From: DATFVA01 sp963764235
GTDB taxonomy: Bacteria > Bacteroidota > Ignavibacteria > Ignavibacteriales > Ignavibacteriaceae
Length of the DNA stretch: 64,000 bases
Direction: 5' to 3'
Assembly: GCA_963764235.1 (NCBI GenBank)
Contig: CAVXRO010000014.1
Span: 248,001 to 312,000 of the forward strand
In this document: positions 17,329-25,710 of the stretch, piece by piece
Layout: the number at the start of each line of letters is the position of its first letter
How positions within the stretch are numbered: position 1 is the stretch's first letter
The notes under the pieces: generated by a model
Told to the model about the DNA's origin: nothing
What the model saw: the letters and a program-made list of their open reading frames with translations, nothing else
The model's database searches: none
Program-made: the position numbers and the translations under genes

Positions 17329-18050
17329 ATGGAATTTATTGGGATTATCTCGGCAATGATTAATGTGATTGCGCAGGCTAATCAAAATCAGGGTACTTTG
17401 AACTGGCTGGCTGAGAAATATGAAGCCGGCGGAATTTTCATGCATCCAATTCTTGCTTGTCTTATTCTTGGGCTTGCTTTCTCTATTGAAAGATTCTGGA
17501 CCCTCTCACGAGCAAGAGTTAATACAAAAGATTTTATTGTAAAAGTAAGAAGAGCACTTGATGAGGGCGGAGTTGAACGCGGCTAAAGAAGTCTGCGGCA
17601 ACACCAGAGGTCCGGTTGCTTCCGTTTTTCATGCCGGACTGTTAAGAGCAGACGAAGGTCTTGAAGCTGCTGAAAAAGCAATCATTGCTTACGGCGGAAT
17701 TGAAATGAGCTTCCTTGAAAGAGGAATGATCTGGATTTCTACTTTTATTACTATCGCTCCTATGCTTGGTTTTACCGGAACTGTACAGGGTATGATCCAG
17801 GCATTTGATGCTATTAAAGAAGCAGCCCAGATTTCACCGGCAATCGTTGCTGAAGGTATTTCTGTTGCTATTGTTAACAACCTTGTTTGGTCTTGTTGTG
17901 GCTATGATACTGCAGGTTTTTTACAACTATTTTATATCAAGAATTGACAGCCTTGTTGGTGATATGGAAGAAAGTTCAGTAGAATTGATAGATGCTCTTT
18001 ATGAATTAAATCAAAGCAATTTAAGAAATAATTCATACTTTAAAGAGTAG
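17329..18050 (+). CDS. exbB: MotA/TolQ/ExbB proton channel, broken by two frameshifts
   Basis: Three overlapping frames together encode about 240 residues. The N-terminal part, with HPILACLILGLAFSIERFWT, is ExbB/TolQ TM1; the middle part has GGIEMSFLERGMIWISTFI and IAPMLGFTGTVQGMIQAFDA (TM2 signature); the last has LLTTLFGLVVAMILQVFYNY (TM3). Frame changes equivalent to one missing base each lie near 17563-17575 and 17868-17871. AGGAGG precedes the ATG by a normal distance. ExbB forms the pentameric channel that uses the proton gradient to energise outer-membrane processes with ExbD. Two exbD genes follow. All domains are present, so sequence error is more likely than decay. Confidence 0.82.
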
Positions 18051-18083
18051 TGTATTATTAATAATATTGAAGAGTATTAAGCA

Positions 18084-18615
18084 ATGATTAAAAAAAGAAA
18101 AATAGCCGAAGCTGCAATACCTACCAGTTCAATGGCGGATATAGCTTTCCTGTTGCTGCTGTTCTTCCTGGTTGCAACAGTTATCGATGTTGATACAGGT
18201 ATCGGTCTTACTCTTCCTGAATATGTTGAGGATCGCAAGAATGTGAAAGTTGACCAAAAGACAGAATGGCAGCTATTTTGATCAATGAGAATGGTGATGT
18301 TCTTCTAGATGGAAAACCGGTTCCGCTTTTCAGATAAAAAATAATTTGAAGCCGAGAATAATCTCCAAGATTGATCTTCCTATCAATAAAAAATTAATTG
18401 TTTCTGTTAAGACTGACAGAAAGACAAATTATAATACTTATGTACAGGCTCTGGACCAGATAAAACAGGCATATTTTGAAGTCAGAGATGAATATTCAAA
18501 CCAGCAATATGGCAGGCCATTTAATGAACTTGCGCCGAAGAACAAGCAGAAAATTGTAAAGGATAAGATTCCTATTATAATTTCTCTTGCGGAACCTGAA
18601 TCAGTTAAAAAATAA
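18084..18615 (+). CDS. exbD: ExbD/TolR family protein (first copy), broken by two frameshifts
   Basis: The first piece (18084-18281) has AAIPTSSMADIAFLLLLFFL, the ExbD N-terminal transmembrane helix with its proton-carrying Asp, and LTLPEYVEDR. The second piece reads AAILINENGDVLLDGKPVP in another frame, and the third (from 18346) completes the periplasmic domain. Breaks near 18260-18266 and 18325-18333 each equal one missing base. The restored protein is about 177 residues, slightly long for ExbD because of an added C-terminal segment. It would partner with ExbB in the inner membrane and reach into the periplasm. Confidence 0.8.
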
Positions 18616-18633
18616 GAGTTGAGGAAGATCAGG

Positions 18634-19046
18634 ATGAAATTTAAAAAAAGAAGAGCCAATACTAAACAGGAAATTCCTACTGCGTCAATGCCGGATATTG
18701 TCTTTATGCTGCTTCTTTTCTTTATGGTTACAACAACTCTAAGAGAAGTGGATGTGCTGGTAGACTTTAAATTCCTGAAGCAAAAGCAATCGAGAAAATT
18801 GAGAATAAGAGATTGATCTCATATATATGGGTTGGAAAGAGTGGAAGAATTCAGATAAATGATAGCATTGTTAAATTGAGTGATGTTCGAACGATTATGT
18901 ATGCCAAAAGACAGGAATTACCGAATGTAATTGTTTCGCTGAGAATTGATAAAGGAACGGATATGGGACTTGTTACCGATATTCAGCAGGAACTCAGAAA
19001 GGCTTATTGTTTAAGAATAAATTATTCGGCAAAAATAAAAATATGA
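18634..19046 (+). CDS. exbD: ExbD/TolR family protein (second copy), broken by one frameshift
   Basis: The ATG at 18634 with GAGGA upstream is preferred over a TTG at 18619. EIPTASMPDIVFMLLLFFMV is the ExbD membrane helix with the conserved Asp. A break near 18766-18774, equal to one missing base, joins it to PEAKAIEKIENKRLISYIWV and the C-terminal domain ending SAKIKI, giving about 138 residues. Two tandem ExbD subunits after ExbB are common in Bacteroidota, where one may associate with a TonB. No tonB gene follows; a terminator closes the operon 27 nt downstream. Confidence 0.8.
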
Positions 19047-19072
19047 ATTTCCTGAATATAATTTATTAGTTT

Positions 19073-19109
19073 AAGGCAGGTTGGTTTTTATAACTATCCT
19101 GCCTTTTTT
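19073..19109 (+). terminator. Rho-independent terminator after exbD
   Basis: AAGGCAGG (19073-19080) pairs with CCTGCCTT (19098-19105), with further pairing inside after one mismatch and a short loop, and the stem runs into a T tract. It closes the exbB-exbD-exbD operon before yqeY. Confidence 0.85.
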
Positions 19110-19125
19110 AATTTAAGAGGGAGTG

Positions 19126-19576
19126 ATGGATTTAAAAGAAAGAATTAACGAAGATCTTAAGACAGCAATGAAAGTCCGGTGATAAATTAAGAACCGAGAC
19201 TATTCGTTCAATTCGAGCACTTAATACTTGAGTTTGAAAAAAGCGGGAGCGGCAAAGAGCTCAATCCTGAGGAGGAAATTAAACTCCTGACCTCCGCGGC
19301 CAAGAAAAGAAAGGATTCAATTGAGCAGTTCAGGAACGCCGGCAGGGAGGATCTTGCAGTAAAAGAAGAGAAAGAGCTGGAAATACTCCGGGAATATCTT
19401 CCTGAGCAGCTTTCAAGAGACGAGATAAAAAACGAAGTTGCAAGGATAGCTAAGGAAGTTAATGCCCTTTCAAAGGAGGATTTTCCCAGGCTGATGCCTG
19501 CAGCGATGAAAGAACTTAAAGGAAGAGCAGATGGAAAGGAAGTTCGTTCGGTAGTTGAAGAGTACCTGGGGATATA
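19126..19576 (+). CDS. GatB/YqeY domain protein, broken by two frameshifts
   Basis: The ATG at 19126 follows AAGAGGGAG. The frame begins MDLKERINEDLKTAMK, then shifts near 19171-19174 to SGDKLRTETIRSIRAL, and again near 19223 into the main body (EFEKSGSGKELNPEEEIKLL, REYLPEQLSRDEI, KGRADGKEVRSVVEEYLGI). Here the breaks are equivalent to one extra A each, unlike the missing bases in the exb genes. The restored length of about 149 residues is typical of YqeY, a tRNA-amidotransferase GatB-like helical domain of uncertain cellular role. It is followed directly by the CvpA-like gene. Confidence 0.8.
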
Positions 19577-19577
19577 A

Positions 19578-20102
19578 TTGAATCTTGTTGATGCATTAAT
19601 TATTATAATTGCAATTATTGGATTCATCCTTGGTTTCAAAGATGGATTTGTAAGGAAACTAATCGGCTTTACCGGTTTTGTACTGGCTGTAATTCTCGCG
19701 ATAAATTTTGCTTCGGGTCTGGGCATGTACATGGATGTGGTACTGGGGATCGAATATTACCTCTCGGAACTGATTGCCGGAGCATTGATTTTTATAGGAG
19801 TAATTGTTCTTTTTGCCGTCCTCAAACGTGTAATCCATCCTTTTGATAAAGTTAATAACCTAGTAAATCAGGTGATCGGAGGTGTGATCGGGATGATTCA
19901 GATTCTGTTTTTTTTGAGCGCCGCACTTTATATATTAAATGTATTCGGTGTTCCATCGGAAAATGCCAAAAAAGAATCGCTTGTTTATACACCTGTTTAT
20001 GGAATTATTCCCGGAACGATTAACCTGATCAGCAACTATACACCGGATGCGAAGAAAAGAATTAAAGATTATATAAATGACAAAGACACTCTAAATGATT
20101 GA
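19578..20102 (+). CDS. CvpA family membrane protein
   Basis: The 174-residue protein starts at a TTG one base after the yqeY stop. It has four hydrophobic helices (VDALIIIIAIIGFILGFKDG, LIGFTGFVLAVILAINFASG, LIAGALIFIGVIVLFAVLKR, VIGGVIGMIQILFFLSAALY) and the CvpA arrangement with GFxxGFxxGxxR-like features at the start. CvpA proteins are inner-membrane proteins first linked to colicin V production and later to envelope homeostasis. In this phylum they often precede mutS2, as here, where the genes overlap by 8 nt. The specific function is not established. Confidence 0.82.
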   Translation: MNLVDALIIIIAIIGFILGFKDGFVRKLIGFTGFVLAVILAINFASGLGMYMDVVLGIEYYLSELIAGALIFIGVIVLFAVLKRVIHPFDKVNNLVNQVIGGVIGMIQILFFLSAALYILNVFGVPSENAKKESLVYTPVYGIIPGTINLISNYTPDAKKRIKDYINDKDTLND

Positions 20103-22443
20103 TCATCAGGTTCCTGATAAATTAGAATTTCAGAAAATACTTCAGTTTGTTGCAAAATATTCGTCAACCGAAAAGGGGAAGTCAAGCGTAGGAGAACTTA
20201 AGCCTCTTGCTGATATTAACCTTGTAAGGATTGAGGGAGATTATGTAAACGAGGCAAAAGAAATACTCATAACCCAGAATTCACCCCCGTTCGAGTATAT
20301 ACCTGACCTTGATACAGTTCTCTCACAGAGCCGGATCGAGGGCGCAGTGCTGGATAGCAGAAAGATACTTGAGGTCCACAGATTGGCAGTAATATCAAGG
20401 AACCTTTTCCAGTTTCTTAAGAATCATTCTGATATTGCTCCCGGTCTGCATAAGCTATCCGAAACTTTATTTGTCGATAAACTTTTTGAACATCACATCT
20501 TTAAAATAATCAATGAGAATGGCGATGTTAAGGATAATGCCAGTCCAAAACTTGCAGGAATAAAGAAGGAAATTAATAGCAAGCGTGATGAACTTGTTAG
20601 ATCGGTTAACCAGCTGGTTAAATCACTTGCCGAAAATGATATTGTACGGGAAGATTACCTGACACTCAGGGACGGCAGAATTGTTATTCCCGTTAAAGCT
20701 GAACACAAACGCCACATAAAAGGTTTTATCCATTCTGAATCCTCTACAGGACAGACTGTGTATATAGAGCCCGAAGAAACCCTTGAACTAAACAATGATA
20801 TCATCTCCTTATCTTTCGCAGAAAAAAGAGAAATAGAGCGGCTGCTTAAAGAACTTACTAAACTGATCGGCAAGGTGAGCAGCAGCTTAAAAACAGCCCT
20901 GGAAACAATTGCCGGACTCGATTCTGTATTTGCAAGAGCCAGGTATTCAATTGAAGTAATTGGTTCATTCCCCGAAATCGATAATGATAAACCCTTCACA
21001 ATCTCACGCGGCAGACATCCTATACTGCTGAAAAAACTGGGCAGGGAAGAAACTGTCCCTCTTGATATCGCAGTAGGTGATCAGAAGGTTATCATAATTA
21101 CCGGGCCTAATGCCGGCGGTAAAACAGTAGTTCTTAAAACCATCGGGATACTCTCCCTAATGGTGATGTCGGGAATTCATATTCCGGCCGATCCGGATTC
21201 AAATTTCCATTTTTTCGATAATATTCTAGTGGATATTGGTGATGAACAGTCGATTGAGGACGACTTATCTACATTCAGTTCACATCTTTCAAATATCAGA
21301 GATATACTTAAGAAATCCACAGCCAGAACTTTAATTCTTCTGGATGAGATGGGAACAGGTACGGATCCTTCAGAAGGCTCTGCTCTAGCTTCAGCTGTGC
21401 TGCTCCTGCTTAAGGAGAAAGGTTCGGTAGTACTGGCCTCAACTCATCATGGGAGTCTTAAGCTCTTCGCAAATGATATCCCCGGGTTTCAGAATGCAGC
21501 AATGGAATTTGATACAAGAAATCTGAGACCAACGTACATATTCAAACAGGGAATTCCCGGATCAAGTTATGCTTTCGAGATAGCAAAAAGAATCGGCTTT
21601 GATGAAAGGTTTCTTAATATAGCAAAAGAGAATCTCGATTCAGGAAAACATAATATAGAAAAATTTCTTGTCGACATCGAAACGAAATCCCGGGAGCTCG
21701 AAGAAAAACTAAAATATTCGGAAATTGAAAATACCAGACTTATCGGACTTTCAAACCTATACAAAAAGAATATCGATCAGCTGAACAGCGAGAAAAAAGA
21801 GATCCTAAGGCAGGCAAAGGAGGAGGCTGACCGCTACCTGAAAGGTGTAAATAAGAAAATAGAAGAAGTGATAAAATCACTAAAAGAATCGAATGCACGG
21901 AAGGATATTATCAAATCGTCACAGCAGATCGTTAAAGAACTGAAAGAAAGAAATAAAGAATTATTTACTGAAACAGTTGATAAAAAAGAAGAAATATTTG
22001 ATTTTAAACCCGGAGATTTTGTGGCAGTCCGTAATACACACACTTCTGGAAAGATTTTGGAAATATCGCCGGATAAGAAAAAAGCCACGATACTCAGCGG
22101 AAATCTGAAAATGAAAATAAATACGGACGAACTTCTTCCTGCCGAAAAGGAAAAGAAAGAAGAAAGAAATTATAGTTCTCACTCATTTGACACATCCGGA
22201 CAGCAGGTAAGAATAGATATTCGTGGTGAGAGATCTGACCAGGCTGAGTTTGAAGTGGTAAAATTTCTTGACGGAGCTTATTCTTCCGGTCTGGACCGGG
22301 TTGAAATACTCCATGGAAAAGGAACGGGAGCACTGAAGGAAATGGTTCAGCGTCTGTTGAAAAATTATGATAAGATAAGTACTTTCCATTTCGCTCCCAT
22401 TGAAAGCGGTGGTGATGGTATTACAATTGCAGAATTTAAGTAG
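20095..22443 (+). CDS. mutS2: Endonuclease MutS2
   Basis: The 782-residue protein lacks the MutS mismatch-binding domain. It has the MutS core and clamp, an ABC ATPase with Walker A ITGPNAGGKTVVLKT (about residue 336) and Walker B LILLDEMGTGTDPSEGSA (about 415), a long coiled coil (about 520-640), and a C-terminal Smr nuclease domain (VRIDIRGERSDQAEFEV, VEILHGKGTGALKEMV). MutS2 is linked to suppression of homologous recombination and to rescue of collided ribosomes. The start overlaps the CvpA-like gene by 8 nt, which suggests coupling. The length is standard. Confidence 0.96.
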   Translation: MIDHQVPDKLEFQKILQFVAKYSSTEKGKSSVGELKPLADINLVRIEGDYVNEAKEILITQNSPPFEYIPDLDTVLSQSRIEGAVLDSRKILEVHRLAVISRNLFQFLKNHSDIAPGLHKLSETLFVDKLFEHHIFKIINENGDVKDNASPKLAGIKKEINSKRDELVRSVNQLVKSLAENDIVREDYLTLRDGRIVIPVKAEHKRHIKGFIHSESSTGQTVYIEPEETLELNNDIISLSFAEKREIERLLKELTKLIGKVSSSLKTALETIAGLDSVFARARYSIEVIGSFPEIDNDKPFTISRGRHPILLKKLGREETVPLDIAVGDQKVIIITGPNAGGKTVVLKTIGILSLMVMSGIHIPADPDSNFHFFDNILVDIGDEQSIEDDLSTFSSHLSNIRDILKKSTARTLILLDEMGTGTDPSEGSALASAVLLLLKEKGSVVLASTHHGSLKLFANDIPGFQNAAMEFDTRNLRPTYIFKQGIPGSSYAFEIAKRIGFDERFLNIAKENLDSGKHNIEKFLVDIETKSRELEEKLKYSEIENTRLIGLSNLYKKNIDQLNSEKKEILRQAKEEADRYLKGVNKKIEEVIKSLKESNARKDIIKSSQQIVKELKERNKELFTETVDKKEEIFDFKPGDFVAVRNTHTSGKILEISPDKKKATILSGNLKMKINTDELLPAEKEKKEERNYSSHSFDTSGQQVRIDIRGERSDQAEFEVVKFLDGAYSSGLDRVEILHGKGTGALKEMVQRLLKNYDKISTFHFAPIESGGDGITIAEFK

Positions 22444-22451
22444 GTACTCTT

Positions 22452-23933
22452 TTGATTAAAAAAATACTGATTGCCAACAGAGGGGAAATAGCAGTAAGGA
22501 TAATCAGAGCCTGTAAAGAATCGGGTATAATATCGGCTGCTATATATTCGGATGCTGATAAAACTGCTCTTCATACACGACTGGCGGACGAATCATATCA
22601 TATCGGGCCGGCGCCATCTTCAGAATCTTACCTCAATAAACAAAAAATAATAGATACAGCTAAACAAGCCGGAGCAGACGCAATCCATCCCGGTTATGGT
22701 TTTTTTTCGGAGAATGCAGAATTTATCAAAATGGTGGAAGATGCAGGGTTAATATTTATCGGCCCCTCGTCTGCTTCTGTGGGCTTAATGGGAAGCAAAA
22801 CTGCGGCAAGACAGCGAATGCGGAAAAACAATGTTCCAATAGTACCGGGCACCACAAATGCAATTACTTCAGTGGAAGAGGGGACAAAAATTGCTGAAAA
22901 AATAACTTTCCCGGTCCTCCTTAAAGCTTCAGCCGGAGGGGGAGGAAAGGGCATGCGGAGAATTAACTCGCCAGATGAATTTCAATCGGCCTTTGAATCA
23001 ACCCGGCGTGAAGCATTAAAAGCTTTCGGCGATGATTCCATTTATATTGAAAAGTTTATCGAGAATCCCAAACATATTGAAGTTCAGATAATTGCAGATA
23101 AACACGGTAATTACGCCCATCTTTTTGAGAGGGAATGCTCAATCCAGAGAAGACATCAGAAAATAATTGAAGAAGCCCCTTCTTCCTTCGTTGATCCTGA
23201 GACACGGGAGAAGATAACCACGGCGGCGGTAAATGCTGCAAGAGCGTGTAATTATTATAATGCAGGAACAGTAGAATTCCTGATGGACCGCAATAAGTCA
23301 TTCTACTTTCTAGAAATGAACACAAGGCTCCAGGTTGAACATCCTGTAACTGAACTTATAAGCGGTATAGATCTGGTTAAAGAGCAGATATCTATAGCTG
23401 AAGGAAATGCGTTGTCATTTAGACAGGAGGATCTGAGAATTAACGGACATGCTATGGAAAGCAGGATTTATGCGGAAGATCCCGACAATAATTTCCTCCC
23501 CTCAACAGGCAGACTTGATGAATATCTGTCACCCTCAGGACCCGGGGTTAGGGTGGATGAAGGATTTGGAAGAGGTTCGGAAATTTCAATTTACTACGAT
23601 CCCCTAATTGCAAAACTTGTCTGCTGGTCAAGGGACAGGAACAGCGCAATCGAAAGGATGAAAAGAGCGTTAAGTGAATATAAAATTTTCGGCGTTACAT
23701 CGAATATATCTTTCCTCAAAGAAATTTTCAGTCATCAGAAATTCGTAAGTGGTGATTTCGATATAAATTTCCTTGAAAAAGAATTCAGATTTTCTACGGA
23801 ACAAAATGAAGAGCTGACTGAAGCAATATCAGTATTTACAGCCTGGCTTAAGAAGAGGAATAGCAGTGCTAATAACGGCAGTGCGACAAAAATATCAAAC
23901 GGCAATAACTGGATAAATCAGATTAATGAATGA
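22452..23933 (+). CDS. accC: Biotin carboxylase subunit of an acyl-CoA carboxylase
   Basis: The 493-residue ATP-grasp enzyme starts at a TTG: KKILIANRGEIAVRIIRACK. It has ADAIHPGYGFFSENAEF, the glycine-rich ATP loop KASAGGGGKGMR, HIEVQIIADKHGNYAHLFER, and FLEMNTRLQVEHPVTEL with catalytic Glu and Arg. It carboxylates biotin on a carrier protein with ATP and bicarbonate. It is about 45 residues longer than E. coli AccC, with a low-complexity tail. The BCCP gene follows with an 8-nt overlap, but no carboxyltransferase gene is adjacent. It may serve acetyl- or propionyl-CoA carboxylase; the sequence does not decide. Confidence 0.92.
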   Translation: MIKKILIANRGEIAVRIIRACKESGIISAAIYSDADKTALHTRLADESYHIGPAPSSESYLNKQKIIDTAKQAGADAIHPGYGFFSENAEFIKMVEDAGLIFIGPSSASVGLMGSKTAARQRMRKNNVPIVPGTTNAITSVEEGTKIAEKITFPVLLKASAGGGGKGMRRINSPDEFQSAFESTRREALKAFGDDSIYIEKFIENPKHIEVQIIADKHGNYAHLFERECSIQRRHQKIIEEAPSSFVDPETREKITTAAVNAARACNYYNAGTVEFLMDRNKSFYFLEMNTRLQVEHPVTELISGIDLVKEQISIAEGNALSFRQEDLRINGHAMESRIYAEDPDNNFLPSTGRLDEYLSPSGPGVRVDEGFGRGSEISIYYDPLIAKLVCWSRDRNSAIERMKRALSEYKIFGVTSNISFLKEIFSHQKFVSGDFDINFLEKEFRFSTEQNEELTEAISVFTAWLKKRNSSANNGSATKISNGNNWINQINE

Positions 23934-24426
23934 ATTTGTAGTTACGTTCGGTGATAAAAAGAATAGCGTTGTAATAAGCGAGAATTCTGAAGTAATGCTC
24001 GGTGATAGAAAATATCATTATGAAGTGGTTGAACTCTCCAAAAACGATTTTGTACTCAGGATAGATAACCGTGTATATGAAATATCCGCAAAAAGAAAAG
24101 ACTCCGATCAATACTCGGTATTTATTAACGGAAAGGTAATAGATGTGGTAGTAAGGACAGGTCTCCAGGAACGGGCATCCAGCCTTATTGAGCAGTCATC
24201 TGAGTTTAAACACAAAATGGAAGTGAAAGCCCCGATGCCTGGAATGATACTCAAAGTCAAAAAAAATGTCGGGGAAAGCGTGAAAAAGGGAGATTCTATA
24301 ATTATCTTAGAAGCTATGAAAATGGAAAATGATATTAAGTCACCATTTTCCGGCTTAATTAAAGAAGTTAAGGTCAAAGAGAATACTCCGGTGGATAAGG
24401 GAACAATTCTTTTCACTATTGAATAA
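23926..24426 (+). CDS. Biotin carboxyl carrier protein
   Basis: The 166-residue protein ends in a biotinyl domain: KAPMPGMILKVKKNVGESVK and IILEAMKMENDI, in which the Lys of EAMKMEN (about residue 131) is the biotin attachment site. The N-terminal half is a diverged beta-rich region resembling the BT domain of propionyl-CoA-type carboxylases rather than the Ala/Pro-rich linker of classical AccB. Its start overlaps the biotin carboxylase stop. The pair should form the carboxylase half of an acyl-CoA carboxylase or decarboxylase whose transferase subunit is elsewhere. Confidence 0.9.
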   Translation: MNEFVVTFGDKKNSVVISENSEVMLGDRKYHYEVVELSKNDFVLRIDNRVYEISAKRKDSDQYSVFINGKVIDVVVRTGLQERASSLIEQSSEFKHKMEVKAPMPGMILKVKKNVGESVKKGDSIIILEAMKMENDIKSPFSGLIKEVKVKENTPVDKGTILFTIE

Positions 24427-24472
24427 AGTGGAGACTTACCAGAATAAATACTAACTAATAATAGGTGGAACC

Positions 24473-25693
24473 TTGAAAACAATTTGCAGCTTTCTATTCA
24501 TGATCTTCCTGTGTTACAGCCAGGCCTTCGCAGGAGGGTTCCAGTTAAATGAACATGGAGCAAGGGCAATGGGTATGGGCGGGGCATTTACAGCCGTTGC
24601 TGATGATCCTACGGCAATTTACTGGAATGGTGCCGGTTTAACGCAGCTGTGGGGAACTAATTTTGTCCTAGGGGGTACGATAATCTCTCCGGCATCAACA
24701 TTCCGTGGTGTTATACCGCAAACTACTGAATACAAAACAGACGATCAGATTTTCTATCCTCCTCATTTTTTCGGTTCTTACAGAATAAGTAAAGATTTTG
24801 CAGTGGGGTTAGGATTTACTGTACCATTCGGACTAGGGACGAAATGGGCTGATGACTGGGTAGGCAGGTACCTGGCACTTAAAACCGAACTAATGGTATT
24901 CACAGTTTCTCCTGTGCTTGCATACAAGGTAACAGATGGTTTATCAATAAGCGCGGCCTTTGTTTATAGTTTTGCTAATGTTGAAATAACAAGAAAAAAT
25001 TCACAGGCTCCGTTTGAGGGGGATGCCTTTGTCCAACTGAAAGGAGATGATAATGCAGCGTTTGGATACAATTTAGGTTTGATGTATAAACCAATTAAAA
25101 CATTATCCTTCGGGGTTTCATTTCACAGTCAGATCACATATGACTTTAAAGGAACCGCATCATCAACAACCAGTCAGTCTGAACTCGAAAGCCGGCTGCC
25201 TAACGGAGATATTACTGCCGAATTGACCACCCCGTTTAATTTGGCTATAGGCGCCGCTTATGATGTGCTTCCGGGATTGAAATTCAGTGCTGACTTCCAA
25301 TATATAGGCTGGTCAAGTTACGATACACTTGCAGTGGATTTCAATGATCCGAATTTTCCCGATCTTGCAAGTCCCAGATTGTATGATGATTCATACATAG
25401 TAAGGTTGGGCAGTGAGATAGCCCTGAGCAAACAGTTTGACGTTCTGGCCGGCATTTACTTCGATAAAAACCCGGTTAAACCCGAATACCTGAACCCGTC
25501 GCTGCCTGATGCTAACAGGTTTGGCCTTAGTGTTGGTTTTAATCTTAATGTGGTTGATAACTTCGGCATAAGTGCCTCTTACCTTCACATTTTTGCCAGC
25601 CAGCTAACCGTTAATAATTCAACCGAATATTTTAACGGAACATATAATTCCAGTGCAAATATTGCAGCCCTTAGTTTATCATATGGATTTTAA
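24473..25693 (+). CDS. OmpP1/FadL/TodX family outer membrane porin
   Basis: The 406-residue protein uses a TTG start with AGGTGG upstream. A signal peptide (SFLFMIFLCYSQAFA) precedes GGFQLNEHGARAMGMGGAFT and ADDPTAIYWNGAGL, the FadL hatch and N-terminal signature. The rest is alternating beta strands and it ends in LSYGF with a terminal Phe, as expected for a BAM substrate. FadL proteins move long-chain fatty acids or other hydrophobic compounds across the outer membrane by lateral diffusion. It is followed 17 nt later by an SGNH-hydrolase lipoprotein, suggesting a joint role in lipid or ester use. Confidence 0.9.
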   Translation: MKTICSFLFMIFLCYSQAFAGGFQLNEHGARAMGMGGAFTAVADDPTAIYWNGAGLTQLWGTNFVLGGTIISPASTFRGVIPQTTEYKTDDQIFYPPHFFGSYRISKDFAVGLGFTVPFGLGTKWADDWVGRYLALKTELMVFTVSPVLAYKVTDGLSISAAFVYSFANVEITRKNSQAPFEGDAFVQLKGDDNAAFGYNLGLMYKPIKTLSFGVSFHSQITYDFKGTASSTTSQSELESRLPNGDITAELTTPFNLAIGAAYDVLPGLKFSADFQYIGWSSYDTLAVDFNDPNFPDLASPRLYDDSYIVRLGSEIALSKQFDVLAGIYFDKNPVKPEYLNPSLPDANRFGLSVGFNLNVVDNFGISASYLHIFASQLTVNNSTEYFNGTYNSSANIAALSLSYGF

Positions 25694-25710
25694 TAAGAGA
25701 AGGATATAAA

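Noticed and set aside
17329..18050. Programmed frameshifting in exbB
   Set aside because: No slippery heptamer with a following structure was seen, there are two breaks in one gene, and the adjacent genes are broken too.
19208..19732. A 174-codon minus-strand open frame across yqeY and the CvpA-like gene
   Set aside because: It is rich in Ser/Leu/Ile, resembles no family, and lies opposite two recognisable genes; it is a shadow of their codon bias.
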